DNA of 9,189 nucleotides from an uncultured Clostridia bacterium (GTDB lineage Bacteria > Bacillota > Clostridia > Saccharofermentanales > Saccharofermentanaceae). The notes under the pieces are model-generated. The model ran no database searches, was not told the DNA's origin, and worked only from the letters and a program-made list of their open reading frames with translations. This document shows positions 1 through 6,081 of the stretch, in pieces. The position numbers were made by a program, and so were the translations under genes. The stretch's first letter is position 1. Every line of letters begins with the position of its first letter. The stretch lies in NCBI GenBank assembly GCA_946405115.1, contig CAMJGB010000068.1, positions 1 through 9,189 on the forward strand. The letters are read 5' to 3'.

Positions 1-1096
1 TCTTAGTAAGAATCTTTGTAAATCGTTCTTCGTCTGTAGTGCTAATATACAGATCCTGTTGTGCCCAAATCGAATGAAGATTGTCTTTATAACACTTATC
101 AAACAAACTGTGGATATGATCATTCTTACGTACAAGCGAATACATAATGTACTGATTCTTCGCGAAGTCTCTGAAGAACCTGTCCCAATCAGGAAGATTA
201 TTACTCTTACTGGAATTGAGCGAAGAATCCATAGGCAAAAGATTCCATAACTCATCGTTCATAACAAACGACCAAGGAACAAAATGATCCATATCATAAT
301 CATTAGGATTAATAGGACTTCTTGTATAGATATCTCTTATATCAGAACAGCTTAAAACTCCATCCCATAGAGCACGTACCTTACCTAATTTACGTTCGTT
401 ATCACCAGGCTTCAGTTTATATACCAACCCCGGCACTTCAGGATTATTATTCTGTAACCACTTAACCTTCTCATACTGAATCCAACCAAGTATCTCAACT
501 GTGTTGTCATTGATCATTTTTATCCAATCAGGATTAAAGATTATTCTACGATTAAGAGAACTTCCTGTTCCGAACGTATAAGGCAATCTTGTTGAGGTCT
601 GATCAAAGGTACTAATCAGATTAATTAAATCAGTCTTTCTGTTCCAATTTACACGCACATTGTGATTATCAAAGAACCCGGCGAACACTCTATACGGGAC
701 CTCGTTGATCAACTGAACCTTAACTCGGTTCATGTCCTTACTGTGTTCCGATATAGCTGACTTAATATCGCTTTTTGATGAGGTGTTTTCAAGATTACTT
801 AATTCTTTAAGACGGATAACAGATCGTTCGAGACCGTCAACAACGTCTCCTCGAACATATCCACTTAAATGTATGTGATATTCAACGACGGAATACCATG
901 CATTAGCTATCATCTCATCAATAACATCACCGATTGTTGTCTCGGTGATGTTAGCATTGATAAGACTTACTATCGCCTCAAGCCAATAGAACTTATAACA
1001 TGTAGACGGATCTTTTAGCATCTTGGTAAAACTGTCTATCTCAAGTAGACTGTAATACTTATTATCATGTGCTAATAGAAAGTCGGCTTGAGTCAT
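1..1096 (-). CDS. HNH endonuclease domain protein, 3' end cut off by the window edge
   Basis: An uninterrupted minus-strand frame of 365 codons runs from ATG at 1096 off the left edge, so the C-terminus is missing. The start is supported by AGAAGGA about 10 nt upstream. An N-terminal stretch (YKFYWLEAI, residues 34-42; then a segment with ANAWYSVVEYH) is followed by a hydrophilic middle and an HNH nuclease core: DMDHFVPWSF (268-277, His271), WNLLP with Asn285, and NSSKSN with Asn294 and Lys297. This is the ββα-metal layout with the last His replaced by Asn (HNN subtype). From family knowledge such proteins cleave DNA; large stand-alone HNH proteins of this kind are often restriction or defence nucleases, but no partner gene is visible here. 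The gene is more AT-rich than the rest of the window and rich in TTA, AGT and ATA codons, suggesting separate ancestry. Nuclease class is likely; the role is inferred. Confidence 0.85.
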   Translation of the reverse strand, partial: MTQADFLLAHDNKYYSLLEIDSFTKMLKDPSTCYKFYWLEAIVSLINANITETTIGDVIDEMIANAWYSVVEYHIHLSGYVRGDVVDGLERSVIRLKELSNLENTSSKSDIKSAISEHSKDMNRVKVQLINEVPYRVFAGFFDNHNVRVNWNRKTDLINLISTFDQTSTRLPYTFGTGSSLNRRIIFNPDWIKMINDNTVEILGWIQYEKVKWLQNNNPEVPGLVYKLKPGDNERKLGKVRALWDGVLSCSDIRDIYTRSPINPNDYDMDHFVPWSFVMNDELWNLLPMDSSLNSSKSNNLPDWDRFFRDFAKNQYIMYSLVRKNDHIHSLFDKCYKDNLHSIWAQQDLYISTTDEERFTKILTK

Positions 1097-1131
1097 TGTT
1101 AGGACATCCTTCTCTACACAACAGATACATG

Positions 1132-1147
1132 TTGATTATACAATCAA
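1132..1147. promoter_or_regulatory. Palindromic operator-like site over the HNH gene -10 box
   Basis: A perfect inverted repeat TTGATT-ATAC-AATCAA (6-bp arms, 4-bp spacer) overlaps a minus-strand TATAAT (1135-1140), which lies 38 nt upstream of the HNH start codon. No convincing -35 hexamer sits at 16-18 bp, so the promoter may depend on an activator. A second inverted repeat with TATCT/AGATA arms lies just upstream. The placement suits repressor control of the nuclease gene; the regulator is unknown. Confidence 0.45.
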
Positions 1148-1190
1148 GATATGAACAATCTGTTATCTCAAGAGCAATTCTGTCCTCCCC

Positions 1191-1898
1191 TCAAATCGCA
1201 TTCCAGATAAACAAGAAAGCGAACACACATCCCCAGGAGTTCTTTGTGGACTTTCTGACCATGAGCATGCCGTAGAGTGCGATGAATGTTGTTACGAAGT
1301 CGATCATGCCCAATGTGTCGAAGTGGATGGGGTGAAAGAGGATACCCATTATTGTGCAGACGAGGGCGCCCCAGTCGAACCACTTGCTCTTTACGGGATA
1401 TCTTCTTGTGATGAATTCTGCGATTACTGCGTAGTTGAAGCCTTCGAAGAAGCCCCATACTACTGCAATGATCAATGTTCCTACGATAGTTGTGAGGATG
1501 CCTGCCTTGTGAAGGTCAGGAGTTACCATGACACTGAAGGGCTCGTAGCCTTCGAACTGACCGGAGAGAACGATATATGCGATGTAAGGAACGAAACATG
1601 CAACTGTTCCAAGTACTGCCTTAACGGAGTTCTCTTTCTTCAAGCCGAAGCTTGTGAAGGACAGCTTACGCATGATGCATACAACTGTGATTCCGAGACC
1701 TGCGATTCCATATTCGAGAGCGGCTGATGCGAATAATCTCGGCCATACTGATATGCTGCTGTCATCACAGAAATCCATTATCGGGCCGCCGAAGGCACCG
1801 TACAAGCAGAACACTGCCATTGATATGAGTGCGATTATCCACAGATTTACATCAAGCTTCTTCTGCTCAGCTGTTAATGTTCTCTTTGTTCTAGTCAT
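1191..1898 (-). CDS. CPBP-like polytopic membrane protein, degenerate protease motifs
   Basis: A 235-aa integral membrane protein. I place the start at ATG 1898 (MTRTKRTL) because GAGGTG lies 7 nt upstream; an in-frame ATG at 1928 would add ten residues without that site. Hydrophobic segments are at roughly 18-38, 55-75, 95-113, 133-153, 172-188, 198-213 and 221-234. The FGLKKEN turn (84-90) and GFFEGFNYAV (149-158) match the general pattern of CPBP (Abi) intramembrane endopeptidases, but the EExxxR motif is reduced to one Glu (E152). FHPIH (188-192) resembles the FxxxH motif, and no third-motif HxxxN is present. It therefore looks like a non-canonical CPBP-family member, probably not an active Glu protease. 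Family assignment is moderate and substrate unknown. It follows the HD-domain gene by 83 nt with no good promoter between, so co-transcription is likely. Confidence 0.7.
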   Translation of the reverse strand: MTRTKRTLTAEQKKLDVNLWIIALISMAVFCLYGAFGGPIMDFCDDSSISVWPRLFASAALEYGIAGLGITVVCIMRKLSFTSFGLKKENSVKAVLGTVACFVPYIAYIVLSGQFEGYEPFSVMVTPDLHKAGILTTIVGTLIIAVVWGFFEGFNYAVIAEFITRRYPVKSKWFDWGALVCTIMGILFHPIHFDTLGMIDFVTTFIALYGMLMVRKSTKNSWGCVFAFLFIWNAI

Positions 1899-1965
1899 TT
1901 GGTAACACCTCTTTGCTTTTGATGGCATTACCTTAACAGTTCAGGAAAGTGCTCGTAGCCAAATC

Positions 1966-2002
1966 TGTACAAGTTGCAATTTCATATGTACAAGTTGCAA
2001 TT
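1966..2002. repeat. 16-bp direct repeat pair, 21-bp period
   Basis: TGTACAAGTTGCAATT occurs twice, at 1966-1981 and 1987-2002, separated by TCATA. The copies are identical, and the 21-bp centre spacing is two DNA turns. The right copy lies inside the last codons and stop of the HD-domain gene, the left copy just past its stop codon. It could be a paired operator for the downstream membrane gene or a 21-bp local duplication that altered the HD protein C-terminus. Confidence 0.85.
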
Positions 2003-2587
2003 CGCCATCTCCGAATTGATCAAATCCTCGTTCTCTGCCATGGCCTGAAGCGTCATTGTAAGAAGCTTATCGAGCTCCCAGCCAAGCTGCTGTGCGCCCC
2101 TCTCTATTACCTCTCTTGAGCAGCCTGCAGCAAAGCCCTTGCTCTTATACTTCTTCTTAAGGGATTTAAGTTCCATGTCCTTGGTGCTTTTCGACGGTCT
2201 CATAAGAGCTGCAGCCCAGATAAGACCCGTGAGCTCATCCGCAGCAAAGAGCACCTTCTCCATCTCGTGTATGGGCTCTACATCTATCGTAGTGCCGCAG
2301 CCCACGGTTATGCCGTAACCATGTGAGCAAACTGCATGGATGATGTCATCGCCGACGCCACCGTCCTTAAGAAGTTCCGGGGCCTTAAGACAGTGCTCTT
2401 CAGGGTAAAGTTCAAAGTCGATGTCGTGCAGAAGTCCGACGATTCCCCAGTATTCTGTTTCATTGGCATAACCTAATTCAGAGGCATACCACTTCATTAC
2501 CGCCTCTACTGTCAGTGCGTGCTGAATGTGGAACGGATCCTTGTTGTATTTCTTTAAAAGCGTGAATGCTTCTTCTCTGGTAATCAA
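1982..2587 (-). CDS. HD-domain metal-dependent phosphohydrolase-like protein (TTG start)
   Basis: A 201-aa cytoplasmic protein of the HD superfamily. Visible metal-binding residues follow the H...HD...H...D order: H20/H23 in DPFHIQHAL, H54-D55 in LLHDIDFELYPEEHC, the His of AVCSHGYG, and the Asp of FAADELTGLI. Length and arrangement match small predicted HD hydrolases common in Clostridia whose substrate is not known to me; a phosphate-ester hydrolase role is family inference. The start codon is TTG at 2587: GGAGGG lies 8 nt upstream, and the reading MITREEAFTLLKKYNKDPFHIQH begins like family members. The C-terminus (ANCNLYI) is encoded by one copy of the 16-bp direct repeat. Past the stop the frame stays open for 17 more codons, so the end may have been altered by a duplication. 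Confidence 0.85.
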   Translation of the reverse strand: MITREEAFTLLKKYNKDPFHIQHALTVEAVMKWYASELGYANETEYWGIVGLLHDIDFELYPEEHCLKAPELLKDGGVGDDIIHAVCSHGYGITVGCGTTIDVEPIHEMEKVLFAADELTGLIWAAALMRPSKSTKDMELKSLKKKYKSKGFAAGCSREVIERGAQQLGWELDKLLTMTLQAMAENEDLINSEMANCNLYI

Positions 2588-2624
2588 AACGACGACCCTC
2601 CGCTATGTTCTAATGATTAGCATC

Positions 2625-2653
2625 ATTTTAAACCTAGTGGTTTGATAGGTAAA
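2625..2653 (-). promoter_or_regulatory. Promoter for the HD-domain gene, with inverted repeat in spacer
   Basis: On the minus strand, TTTACC (2648-2653) and TAAAAT (2625-2630) are separated by exactly 17 bp, placing transcription start about 30 nt before the TTG codon. A perfect inverted repeat AAACC-TAGT-GGTTT (2630-2643) fills the spacer and touches the -10, and an 11-bp palindrome CTAATGATTAG (2610-2620) lies near the expected start point. Both are plausible operators, possibly for the adjacent Crp/Fnr regulator, which is inference only. Confidence 0.45.
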
Positions 2654-2656
2654 GAA

Positions 2657-3256
2657 TCAAGTGTTCTCTTCCTTCATGGAGCTTCTGATACGGCTTAAGG
2701 ACTCAGGTGTTATGCCAAGATAAGTCGCGATGTAGCGAAGCGGGATGCGCTCGGCGTACTGGGGATAGCGCTTTCTGAATGAGATGTACCTCTCGGTGGC
2801 GGTCTCGACGAGGAAGCCGTTCTCACGGTAGATCTTATATCTCATGGCGCCCTCAAGGGCTTCAATCCATATGGTCTTGAGTCTCTCGTCGCTCATGATC
2901 AGGGCCTTCATGTCCTTTACGTCGAAGAGCATGACCGTCGTGTCTTCTATGGCTTCCCAGTTGGCCGGCATCTCTTCGTAGCCGACCATGCCGGAATCGA
3001 TGCACCAGCTGCCCTCGGTGGCGAAGAACTGGGTAATGTCGTTACCATCCTTATCCACATAGTAGCTTCTGACAACGCCGTTAAGGACCATACCTGCAGT
3101 CGTTGTCTTATCGCCCGCTCTCGCGAGCACCTCACCCTTGGAATAGACCTTGAAGCGTGAGAAAGACAACGCCTTTTCGATGGCTTCCTTCGGGATGCCG
3201 AGGTTGTAGCTGTTTGATATTGCTTCCAGTTGTTTAATGAAGTCTGTCTTATCCAT
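2657..3256 (-). CDS. Crp/Fnr-family transcription regulator
   Basis: A 199-aa DNA-binding protein. Residues about 20-125 form a cyclic-nucleotide-binding-type β-barrel (KGEVLARAGD at 40-49, GMVLNGVVRSYYV at 55-67, a FATEGSW stretch at 78-84). A linker helix follows, then an HTH at about 171-191 (IPLRYIATYLGITPESLSRIRS) typical of the short Crp/Fnr subgroup in Clostridia and Bacteroidetes. No cysteine cluster is present, so an Fe-S oxygen sensor as in Fnr is unlikely; the ligand is unknown. The ATG at 3256 is preceded by AAGG 6-8 nt upstream, overlapping the stop codon of the CPBP gene, whose end is only 3 nt away, so the two are one operon and likely translationally coupled. It may regulate its own operon or the HD gene next door. 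Confidence 0.88.
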   Translation of the reverse strand: MDKTDFIKQLEAISNSYNLGIPKEAIEKALSFSRFKVYSKGEVLARAGDKTTTAGMVLNGVVRSYYVDKDGNDITQFFATEGSWCIDSGMVGYEEMPANWEAIEDTTVMLFDVKDMKALIMSDERLKTIWIEALEGAMRYKIYRENGFLVETATERYISFRKRYPQYAERIPLRYIATYLGITPESLSRIRSSMKEENT

Positions 3257-3259
3257 AAG

Positions 3260-3946
3260 TTACCTTGTTGTCAGTATCCAGTATACGAGTGAGATGATGT
3301 TGATTCCGCCGTGTGCGATCATGGGAGCGATAAGGTGACCTGTCTTCTTATATGCCCATATCCATATTAATCCGATCACGAACGAAAGTCCAAAGTTATA
3401 CCAGTCCAGAAGCGCGAACATTAAGTTAAATAAGATGAGTGCTGTCATCTCTCCCATGACGGGACCGCAGAAGATCTTGGCAAAGCCTCGGAAGAAGATC
3501 TCCTTAACGATGCCGCTTACAAGTCCCAGTGCGATGACGCCCATTATGGTGAGCCCTACCGTGGGGGAAGTATGCTCTGCTGCAAGGTCTGTCTGGAATC
3601 TGTAGAAATATGCGAATACAAGCGCTGCTATTCCCGAAAGTGCAAGTGCTACGATGCCGAAGAGGATGTCTTTTCCGAGCGTCTTCTTATTGAATATCTC
3701 ATTCTTCAGGCTTATGCCGTTCTCTTTAAAAAGCAGTATCGCTGAAGGCAGCATTACCATGTTGGCGACGATGAGTATCAGATAGTAGATGTACCTGTTT
3801 GATGTCACGTAGCTTGCGACATCAAAAAAGTTCATGTCGGGCTTAACGTGTGCGAAGGCAATAAGCAGCTCGAACCCTGCCACAAATAAAGTAAGTGTCG
3901 TTGTTAATGCGAGTGCGCGCTTGGCGTTCTGTTTTGTAATATCCAT
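3260..3946 (-). CDS. CPBP-family intramembrane protease-like protein, altered catalytic motifs
   Basis: A 228-aa membrane protein with hydrophobic segments near 15-33, 53-72, 93-114, 130-147, 162-180, 185-200 and 205-225. The CPBP (Abi/CAAX-type) signature is clear: KEIFFRGF (148-155) corresponds to EExxxR, FALLD (177-181) to FxxxH, and HGGIN (212-216) to HxxxN. Two of three are altered: the first Glu is Lys148 and the motif-2 His is Asp181, while Glu149, Arg153, His212 and Asn216 remain. Active enzymes use motif-1 Glu and motif-2/3 His residues, so this copy may be inactive or differently tuned. Bacterial relatives serve in bacteriocin self-immunity or as scaffold proteins. A perfect AAGGAGGTG precedes ATG 3946 but is buried in a hairpin (separate entry). 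First gene of the pair with the Crp/Fnr regulator. Confidence 0.85.
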   Translation of the reverse strand: MDITKQNAKRALALTTTLTLFVAGFELLIAFAHVKPDMNFFDVASYVTSNRYIYYLILIVANMVMLPSAILLFKENGISLKNEIFNKKTLGKDILFGIVALALSGIAALVFAYFYRFQTDLAAEHTSPTVGLTIMGVIALGLVSGIVKEIFFRGFAKIFCGPVMGEMTALILFNLMFALLDWYNFGLSFVIGLIWIWAYKKTGHLIAPMIAHGGINIISLVYWILTTR

Positions 3947-3947
3947 T

Positions 3948-3977
3948 GATATCCACCTCCTTCTCGGAGAGGATATC
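3948..3977 (-). promoter_or_regulatory. Hairpin masking the Shine-Dalgarno of the CPBP gene
   Basis: In the minus-strand mRNA, GAUAUCC (3977-3971) pairs with GGAUAUC (3954-3948) and CUCC (3969-3966) pairs with GGAG (3960-3957). This gives an 11-bp stem with a small 1x2 internal loop and a GAGAA apical loop. The whole AGGAGGUG ribosome site is inside the stem, and the AUG begins one nucleotide past it. This predicts translation held off until the hairpin is opened by temperature, a protein, a ligand or a coupled ribosome. Confidence 0.7.
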
Positions 3978-4022
3978 AGTAAGCGCGCGAGCTCACATTG
4001 ATGTATGTTAATTCAGAAGGTG

Positions 4023-4038
4023 AACATCCACGGATGTT
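4023..4038. repeat. 16-bp near-perfect palindrome between the Nim-like and CPBP genes
   Basis: AACATCC-AC-GGATGTT (7-bp arms, 2-bp centre) lies 10 nt past the stop codon of the Nim-like gene and about 75 nt before the CPBP start. No T-run follows on the minus strand, so a strong intrinsic terminator is unlikely. The symmetry and placement suit a dimeric-regulator site for the CPBP/Crp operon. Confidence 0.5.
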
Positions 4039-4048
4039 GCTGTGTTTA

Positions 4049-4525
4049 TCAGCTCTCGTTTACAAGCTTGCCCGTCATGTGCTCAGGGATAAGTTCCAGG
4101 CACTGCGCTCTCGGGAGTGCATTTGTAAGTTCGTGCTGGATATATGCTTCGTCGTCAGTGAACTTACGGCAGAGGTTCTCGCCGATCTTTCTTGCCATCG
4201 CTTCGTCAGTGACAAGCTTAATTCTGCCGAAGACGATTACCGAGTTGATGTTAAGCGCCCACTCGCCTTCCTTACGGAAGCCCTGGTCCATGACGCAGTA
4301 GCTTACCTTGTCGTACTTGGTGAGGGCGTCGATCTTGTGGCCTTCTTTGGCGCCGTGGAAGTAGAGCTTGCCGTCCTCTTCGTTGTACCAGTGATCAAGC
4401 GGGATACCGTACGGATAGCCGTCGTCGCCGAGCATTGAAAGAACGCCGCGCGGCTGCTCCTTAAGGATGCGGATGCATTCCTCGTCGGTTATCTGTTGCT
4501 TGAATCTGCGCATTTTTCTGAACAT
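4049..4525 (-). CDS. Pyridoxamine 5'-phosphate oxidase-like (NimA-type) flavin-binding protein
   Basis: A 158-aa cytoplasmic protein with the split β-barrel FMN-binding fold of the PNPOx-like/Nim group. GVLSMLGDDGYPYGIPLDHWY (split here as residues 27-47) matches the first strand pair and nucleotide-contact turn, LYFHGAKEGHKIDAL (54-68) the conserved G-x-K/GHK segment, and ELIPEHMTGKL (144-154) the terminal strand. Length equals the usual 150-165 aa. Relatives include 5-nitroimidazole resistance proteins (NimA) that reduce drug nitro groups, but most clostridial members have no tested function, so a general flavin reductase-like role is the safe call. ATG 4525 has AAGGAG 6 nt upstream. It follows the lipoprotein gene by 48 nt without an evident terminator, so the two may share a transcript. 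Confidence 0.85.
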   Translation of the reverse strand: MFRKMRRFKQQITDEECIRILKEQPRGVLSMLGDDGYPYGIPLDHWYNEEDGKLYFHGAKEGHKIDALTKYDKVSYCVMDQGFRKEGEWALNINSVIVFGRIKLVTDEAMARKIGENLCRKFTDDEAYIQHELTNALPRAQCLELIPEHMTGKLVNES

Positions 4526-4560
4526 AGTGTTCTCCTTGTTGTCAGTTTATTCGGCCCCGC

Positions 4561-4580
4561 GATCAGCCCATGATCAGCCC
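4561..4580. repeat. Short 9-bp tandem repeat at the lipoprotein stop codon
   Basis: GATCAGCCC is repeated at 4561-4569 and 4572-4580 (11-bp period). The right copy contains the lipoprotein stop codon. GATCA/TGATC arms (4561-4565, 4571-4575) could form a small hairpin between the lipoprotein and Nim-like genes. No further role can be assigned. Confidence 0.5.
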
Positions 4581-5329
4581 GCGAAGCTCAGATACGAGTT
4601 TTCTATCGAGGTTCTCAATGCTTCCCCTTCGCAGTCGTCGAACCACTCAATGATGACCTCACCATCGGTGTTCGCGATGTAGTCGTTGTGGAGAGCGTTA
4701 TAGTCATCCTCGCTTATCATATTGTTGTCTCCGTCATAATAAGTCACCAGACTGCCGGCATCTTCCGCAAGCTCAGTGCAAACGAAGTCGAAATATATCC
4801 TGTCATCCTTAATCGACAGGTAGCCGTAATGGTTATAAACGCAGGCAACGCCGTAGCTTATGCAATCGCATAAGAGATATCTGTATACACCGTCTTCTTC
4901 GTAATAGGCCGTCGGTCGGTTTAATGAGAATTCGGGATAGTGCGCGGTTCTGTAATCGGAATCAGGTTCTTCTAAGTCTGACTCGAGTTCTGTAATGCCG
5001 CCGTCTTCTGTGACCTCGTAGATCCAGAGCTGAGTATTGGGGCCGTTGTTGTATTCTGTTCTTTTTATGACTTCCAGGTAGCCATCGTGATCAAGATCCG
5101 TGATTGCATAAAAGCAATACCAGCTAGGTCCGACATTGTCTGCGTCTTGTAAGCGCCAAGTGTCGGCGTTGTCGTAGATTGTCTGGAGTTGTTGGTCGTA
5201 GGTGGATTCTGAGTCAGAAACCGCTTCTTGAGTCTCTGAGTTTTCCGGAGCCCCTGTCTCCTGTGTCTCGGCGGCACAACCCACGAGTACAAATAGGCAT
5301 AGTAGAAGGCTTAATAGTTTATATTTCAT
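4574..5329 (-). CDS. Secreted lipoprotein with FG-GAP-like DxDxDG motif
   Basis: A 251-aa predicted lipoprotein. The N-terminus is a type II signal peptide: MKYK, a Leu-rich core, and lipobox LVGC with the lipidated Cys at 18. A Glu/Ser/Thr-rich linker follows to about residue 45. The folded part carries TDLDHDGYLEV (77-87), a DxDxDG calcium-type loop as in FG-GAP/VCBS-like repeats, and a second acidic loop YDGDNNMISEDDY (198-210) with EF-hand character. It is rich in Tyr and acidic residues, suited to a wall-exposed, perhaps Ca-binding, protein. Function is not recognised. AGGG lies about 7 nt before ATG 5329. Its own promoter is predicted at 5383-5411. A similar smaller lipoprotein occurs at 6620-7087. 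Confidence 0.85.
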   Translation of the reverse strand: MKYKLLSLLLCLFVLVGCAAETQETGAPENSETQEAVSDSESTYDQQLQTIYDNADTWRLQDADNVGPSWYCFYAITDLDHDGYLEVIKRTEYNNGPNTQLWIYEVTEDGGITELESDLEEPDSDYRTAHYPEFSLNRPTAYYEEDGVYRYLLCDCISYGVACVYNHYGYLSIKDDRIYFDFVCTELAEDAGSLVTYYDGDNNMISEDDYNALHNDYIANTDGEVIIEWFDDCEGEALRTSIENSYLSFAG

Positions 5330-5358
5330 GATTTATCCCTGGTATTCAATAATCGTTC

Positions 5359-5375
5359 AGGGGTGCTAGACCCCT
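5359..5375. repeat. GC-rich inverted repeat at the predicted lipoprotein transcript start
   Basis: AGGGGT-GCTAG-ACCCCT (6-bp arms, 5-nt loop). On the minus strand it begins about 8 nt after the predicted -10 box, so it would form a stable hairpin at the very 5' end of the lipoprotein mRNA, or an operator at the start point. It is followed by AAAA on the plus strand and lacks a T-run on either, so it is not a terminator. Confidence 0.55.
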
Positions 5376-5382
5376 AAAAGTT

Positions 5383-5411
5383 ATTTTATCATTTAAGCAT
5401 TTGTACTTGAA
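5383..5411 (-). promoter_or_regulatory. Promoter for the lipoprotein gene
   Basis: Minus-strand TTCAAG (5406-5411) and TAAAAT (5383-5388) are 17 bp apart, and the -10 carries the TGn extension (TGATAAAAT). Predicted start is near 5376, giving a leader of about 47 nt that includes the 5359-5375 hairpin. Confidence 0.5.
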
Positions 5412-5413
5412 GT

Positions 5414-5508
5414 GATTCGGGGTTTGGAGCGAATCGGAGCAAAGTCACTACCCTAAGTAACTACCTAAAGTGGCGTTTCAGGGGCTTATAGGTAGTCATT
5501 TTTGTTAG
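5414..5508 (+). other. Gene-free, inverted-repeat-rich stretch; possible plus-strand terminator
   Basis: The 221 bases between the cysteine hydrolase and the lipoprotein encode no protein I can support. They contain GATTCG/CGAATC arms (5414-5419, 5430-5435) and two imperfect copies of ACTACC(C)TAAGT (5447-5458, 5460-5471). A third inverted repeat, ACTACCTA (5460-5467) / TAGGTAGT (5489-5496), extends by AAG/CTT past a bulged A to 11 bp. That last hairpin is followed by CATTTTTG on the plus strand, an intrinsic-terminator shape. It would end a plus-strand RNA starting between about 5340 and 5460, for which I see no good promoter. A small RNA or mobile-element remnant is possible. Confidence 0.35.
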
Positions 5509-5510
5509 AC

Positions 5511-5540
5511 AAATAAAAAACCGAAGGCTCTCACCTTCGA
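5511..5540 (-). terminator. Rho-independent terminator of the cysteine hydrolase gene
   Basis: On the minus strand, CGAAGG (5539-5534) and CCTTCG (5527-5522) form a 6-bp stem with a TGAGAG loop, followed by GTTTTTTATTTG. It starts 11 nt past the stop codon. Confidence 0.85.
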
Positions 5541-5550
5541 TTTATAGGGT

Positions 5551-6063
5551 TCAATCAATATATTTAACGCCTAGAGACTTCAATTTATCTCTCATCTTCT
5601 GGATCTTTGCATCGGGGAATCTGCTGCCTATGCAGTTTTGCAGTATCACAACATTCACACCGGTCTTTACTGCACCTTGGGCCGTGGCACCGACGCAGCC
5701 ACATTCGTCTATTCCGCACAAAATGACTTCTGAATAATCCTGATATTCCATATGCTGACTAAACGCCTTTGATGTATACGCATCAGAGCGGTTCTTCTTA
5801 AAGCAGACATCTGATACCTGATCCAGTTCTCCATACATCTCAGCGCCTTCTGTCCCCTTTATTGAGAAACCGACAAACGACAGGATCTTCGGCTGTATAT
5901 GTTTGATGTAGATGATATCGTAACCTTTATCCTTATAGGTTCGAATGGCTTCATTAACATTACCTATGAGAGTCTTCGTATCATAAGTGAACATCGCTTT
6001 ACGCTTATCCCACAGATAATCATTCTGCAAATCAATTACTAACAGTGCTTTTTTCTCTGACAT
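5551..6063 (-). CDS. Isochorismatase-like cysteine hydrolase
   Basis: A 170-aa cytoplasmic α/β hydrolase of the isochorismatase-like family (which also includes nicotinamidases and related amidases). ALLVIDLQNDY (6-16) supplies the catalytic Asp11, CFKKNRSDAYTS (87-98) the conserved Lys region (K89/K90), and ILCGIDECGCVGATA (114-128) the nucleophile elbow with Cys123 before Val. A Cys at 121 is an extra nearby thiol. Length is at the compact end of the family. Substrate cannot be told; isochorismate would need a siderophore pathway that is absent here. ATG 6063 has AAAAGGG 9 nt upstream (a second AAGGG is too close). It is a single-gene unit: predicted promoter at 6086-6114, terminator at 5511-5540. 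Confidence 0.9.
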   Translation of the reverse strand: MSEKKALLVIDLQNDYLWDKRKAMFTYDTKTLIGNVNEAIRTYKDKGYDIIYIKHIQPKILSFVGFSIKGTEGAEMYGELDQVSDVCFKKNRSDAYTSKAFSQHMEYQDYSEVILCGIDECGCVGATAQGAVKTGVNVVILQNCIGSRFPDAKIQKMRDKLKSLGVKYID

Positions 6064-6081
6064 TTCCCTTATCCCTTTTCC

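Noticed and set aside
1323..1727. 134-codon plus-strand open frame opposite the CPBP-like gene
   Set aside because: Cys-rich translation without recognisable domain or ribosome site; explained as antisense shadow of the strongly supported membrane protein.
2630..2643. AAACC-TAGT-GGTTT hairpin as terminator of the Crp/Fnr gene
   Set aside because: Only 5 bp and no T-run after it on the minus strand; its position inside the -35/-10 spacer fits an operator better.
3998..4438. 146-codon plus-strand open frame opposite the Nim-like gene
   Set aside because: Antisense shadow of a recognisable flavin-binding protein; no ribosome site or homologous motif.
5397..5453. Short plus-strand frame reading like a protein C-terminus
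   Set aside because: Nineteen codons between stops, no start with a ribosome site and no recognisable family; noted only as a possible remnant.
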